Source: Gammaproteobacteria bacterium RIFCSPHIGHO2_02_FULL_42_13
GTDB taxonomy: Bacteria; Pseudomonadota; Gammaproteobacteria; UBA12402
Length of the DNA: 6,720 nt
Assembly: GCA_001801405.1 (NCBI GenBank)
Contig: MGXQ01000003.1
Span: 1-6,720, forward strand
Reading direction: 5' to 3'
A program made the translations under genes and the position numbers. The notes beneath the pieces are model-generated. The model saw only the letters and a list, made by a program, of their open reading frames with translations. It made no database searches and was not told the origin of the DNA. Below are positions 5,922 through 6,720 of the stretch, piece by piece; position 1 is the stretch's first letter; every line of letters begins with the position of its first letter.

Positions 5922-6720
5922 ATGAATTGGAAAGCGACGATTGGTCTTGAAGTACATATTCATCTAAAAACAAAAAGCAAAATGTTTTCAGGCTCCGCGG
6001 CAAGTTTTGGCGCAGAACCTAACAGTCAAGCATCGATTATTGATCTCGGTTTCCCAGGCACATTACCCGTTTTAAATAAAACGGCTGTCGACATGGCAAT
6101 TAAATTTGGTTTGGCGGTCGAGGCAACGGTTGCCAATGAATCTATTTTTGCACGTAAAAATTATTTTTATCCCGATCTGCCCAAAGGTTATCAAATTTCA
6201 CAACACTCGCACCCGATCGTACAAAACGGTTATTTGGATATTGTATTAAAGAATGGAATCTCTAAAAAAATTGGTATTACGCGCGCACATCTCGAAGAAG
6301 ATTCCGGCAAATCATTGCATGAAGATTTTCACGGAAAAACCGGCATTGACTTGAACCGTGCCGGCATGCCCTTATTGGAAATCGTCTCCGAACCTGACAT
6401 CACGTCTGCCGAGGAAGCGGTTGCCTATTTAAAAACACTGCACACGCTGGTTCAACAGTTAGACATCTGCACGGGCAACATGCAAGAAGGTGCCTTTCGT
6501 TGTGATGTCAATGTATCGGTTCGACCAAAGAATCAAAAAGAATTTGGTACGCGCACAGAAACTAAAAATTTAAATTCGTTTCGCTTTGTCGAGCGCACAA
6601 TTAATTACGAAATTGAACGGCAAATCAACATCTTAAAAAATGGTGGCACGGTCATACAACAAACGCTATTATTCGACGTCGCAAAAAATGAAACTCGCCC
6701 CATGCGTGCAAAAGAAGAAG
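5922..6720 (+). CDS. gatB: Asp/Glu-tRNA amidotransferase subunit B (partial, 3' end outside window)
   Basis: The first 266 codons of GatB (full length usually about 475-480); the frame stays open to the window edge. GatB binds the misacylated tRNA, phosphorylates the Glu or Asp side chain with ATP, and replaces the phosphate with ammonia from GatA. Seen here: GLEVHIHLKTKSKMFS (8-23), FPGTLPVLN (44-52), ARKNYFYPDLPKGYQISQ (77-94) from the active-site cradle, THE acidic LEEDSGK (124-130), the GatB signature IDLNRAGMPLLE (142-153) and KNLNSFRFVERTINYEI (215-231). The C-terminal tRNA-binding YqeY-like tail lies beyond the window. The ATG follows the gatA TAA with no gap, and AGAGGCG about 6-8 bases upstream is a good ribosome site, so the two are tightly coupled. 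Confidence 0.98.
   Translation, partial: MNWKATIGLEVHIHLKTKSKMFSGSAASFGAEPNSQASIIDLGFPGTLPVLNKTAVDMAIKFGLAVEATVANESIFARKNYFYPDLPKGYQISQHSHPIVQNGYLDIVLKNGISKKIGITRAHLEEDSGKSLHEDFHGKTGIDLNRAGMPLLEIVSEPDITSAEEAVAYLKTLHTLVQQLDICTGNMQEGAFRCDVNVSVRPKNQKEFGTRTETKNLNSFRFVERTINYEIERQINILKNGGTVIQQTLLFDVAKNETRPMRAKEE

Noticed and set aside
5922..6000. Lack of cysteines in the GatB N-terminal KMFSGSA segment, where some GatB proteins have FC-C metal ligands
   Set aside because: From memory many GatB proteins, including gammaproteobacterial ones, have this cysteine-free form, so it is not a defect.
1412..6720. A new defence or mobile system hidden in the main gene block
   Set aside because: All genes here are intact housekeeping genes (mreBCD, gatCAB) with their standard motifs; only the intergenic elements and the mreC start are unusual.

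Overview
The window comes from a moderately AT-rich gammaproteobacterium. Two housekeeping clusters stand head to head: mreB-mreC-mreD (cell shape) on the minus strand and gatC-gatA-gatB (tRNA-dependent amidotransferase) on the plus strand. From memory, this gatCAB/mreBCD arrangement is the one found in Pseudomonas and many other gammaproteobacteria. MreB is very close to the Escherichia coli protein. The base composition and gene style fit a Legionella/Coxiella-type lineage, but that placement is inference.

Layout: bases 1-100 hold no gene, and base 100 may be the end of an insertion sequence. Bases 101-1279 (minus) encode an AAA ATPase of the AAA_14/DUF4143 type, an accessory gene sitting where maf/rng (cafA) often follow mreD. 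Its upstream region (1280-1411) has a good sigma70-like promoter bracketed by four GTACAA boxes at 29/43/29-base spacing and a 33-base dyad. Bases 1412-3822 are the mreBCD operon. The 330-base divergent intergenic region (3823-4152) carries a 123-base imperfect palindrome that looks like a miniature mobile element, then a perfect 9-bp dyad that contains the -35 box of a strong predicted gatCAB promoter. Bases 4153-6720 are gatC, gatA and the first 266 codons of gatB, which runs off the window.

How the genes work: MreB filaments, membrane-anchored MreC and integral MreD form the elongasome scaffold that directs lateral-wall peptidoglycan synthesis. GatCAB converts Glu-tRNAGln and/or Asp-tRNAAsn to Gln-tRNAGln/Asn-tRNAAsn: GatA releases ammonia from glutamine, GatB activates and amidates the charged tRNA, and GatC stabilises the pair. 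The ATPase has no evident link to either process.

The most notable points are a likely ATT start codon for mreC (strong Shine-Dalgarno, conserved N-terminus, no ATG/GTG/TTG at the right place), the long palindromic element between mreB and gatC, the dyad overlapping the gatCAB promoter, and the patterned GTACAA boxes around the ATPase promoter. I found no convincing new multi-gene system.
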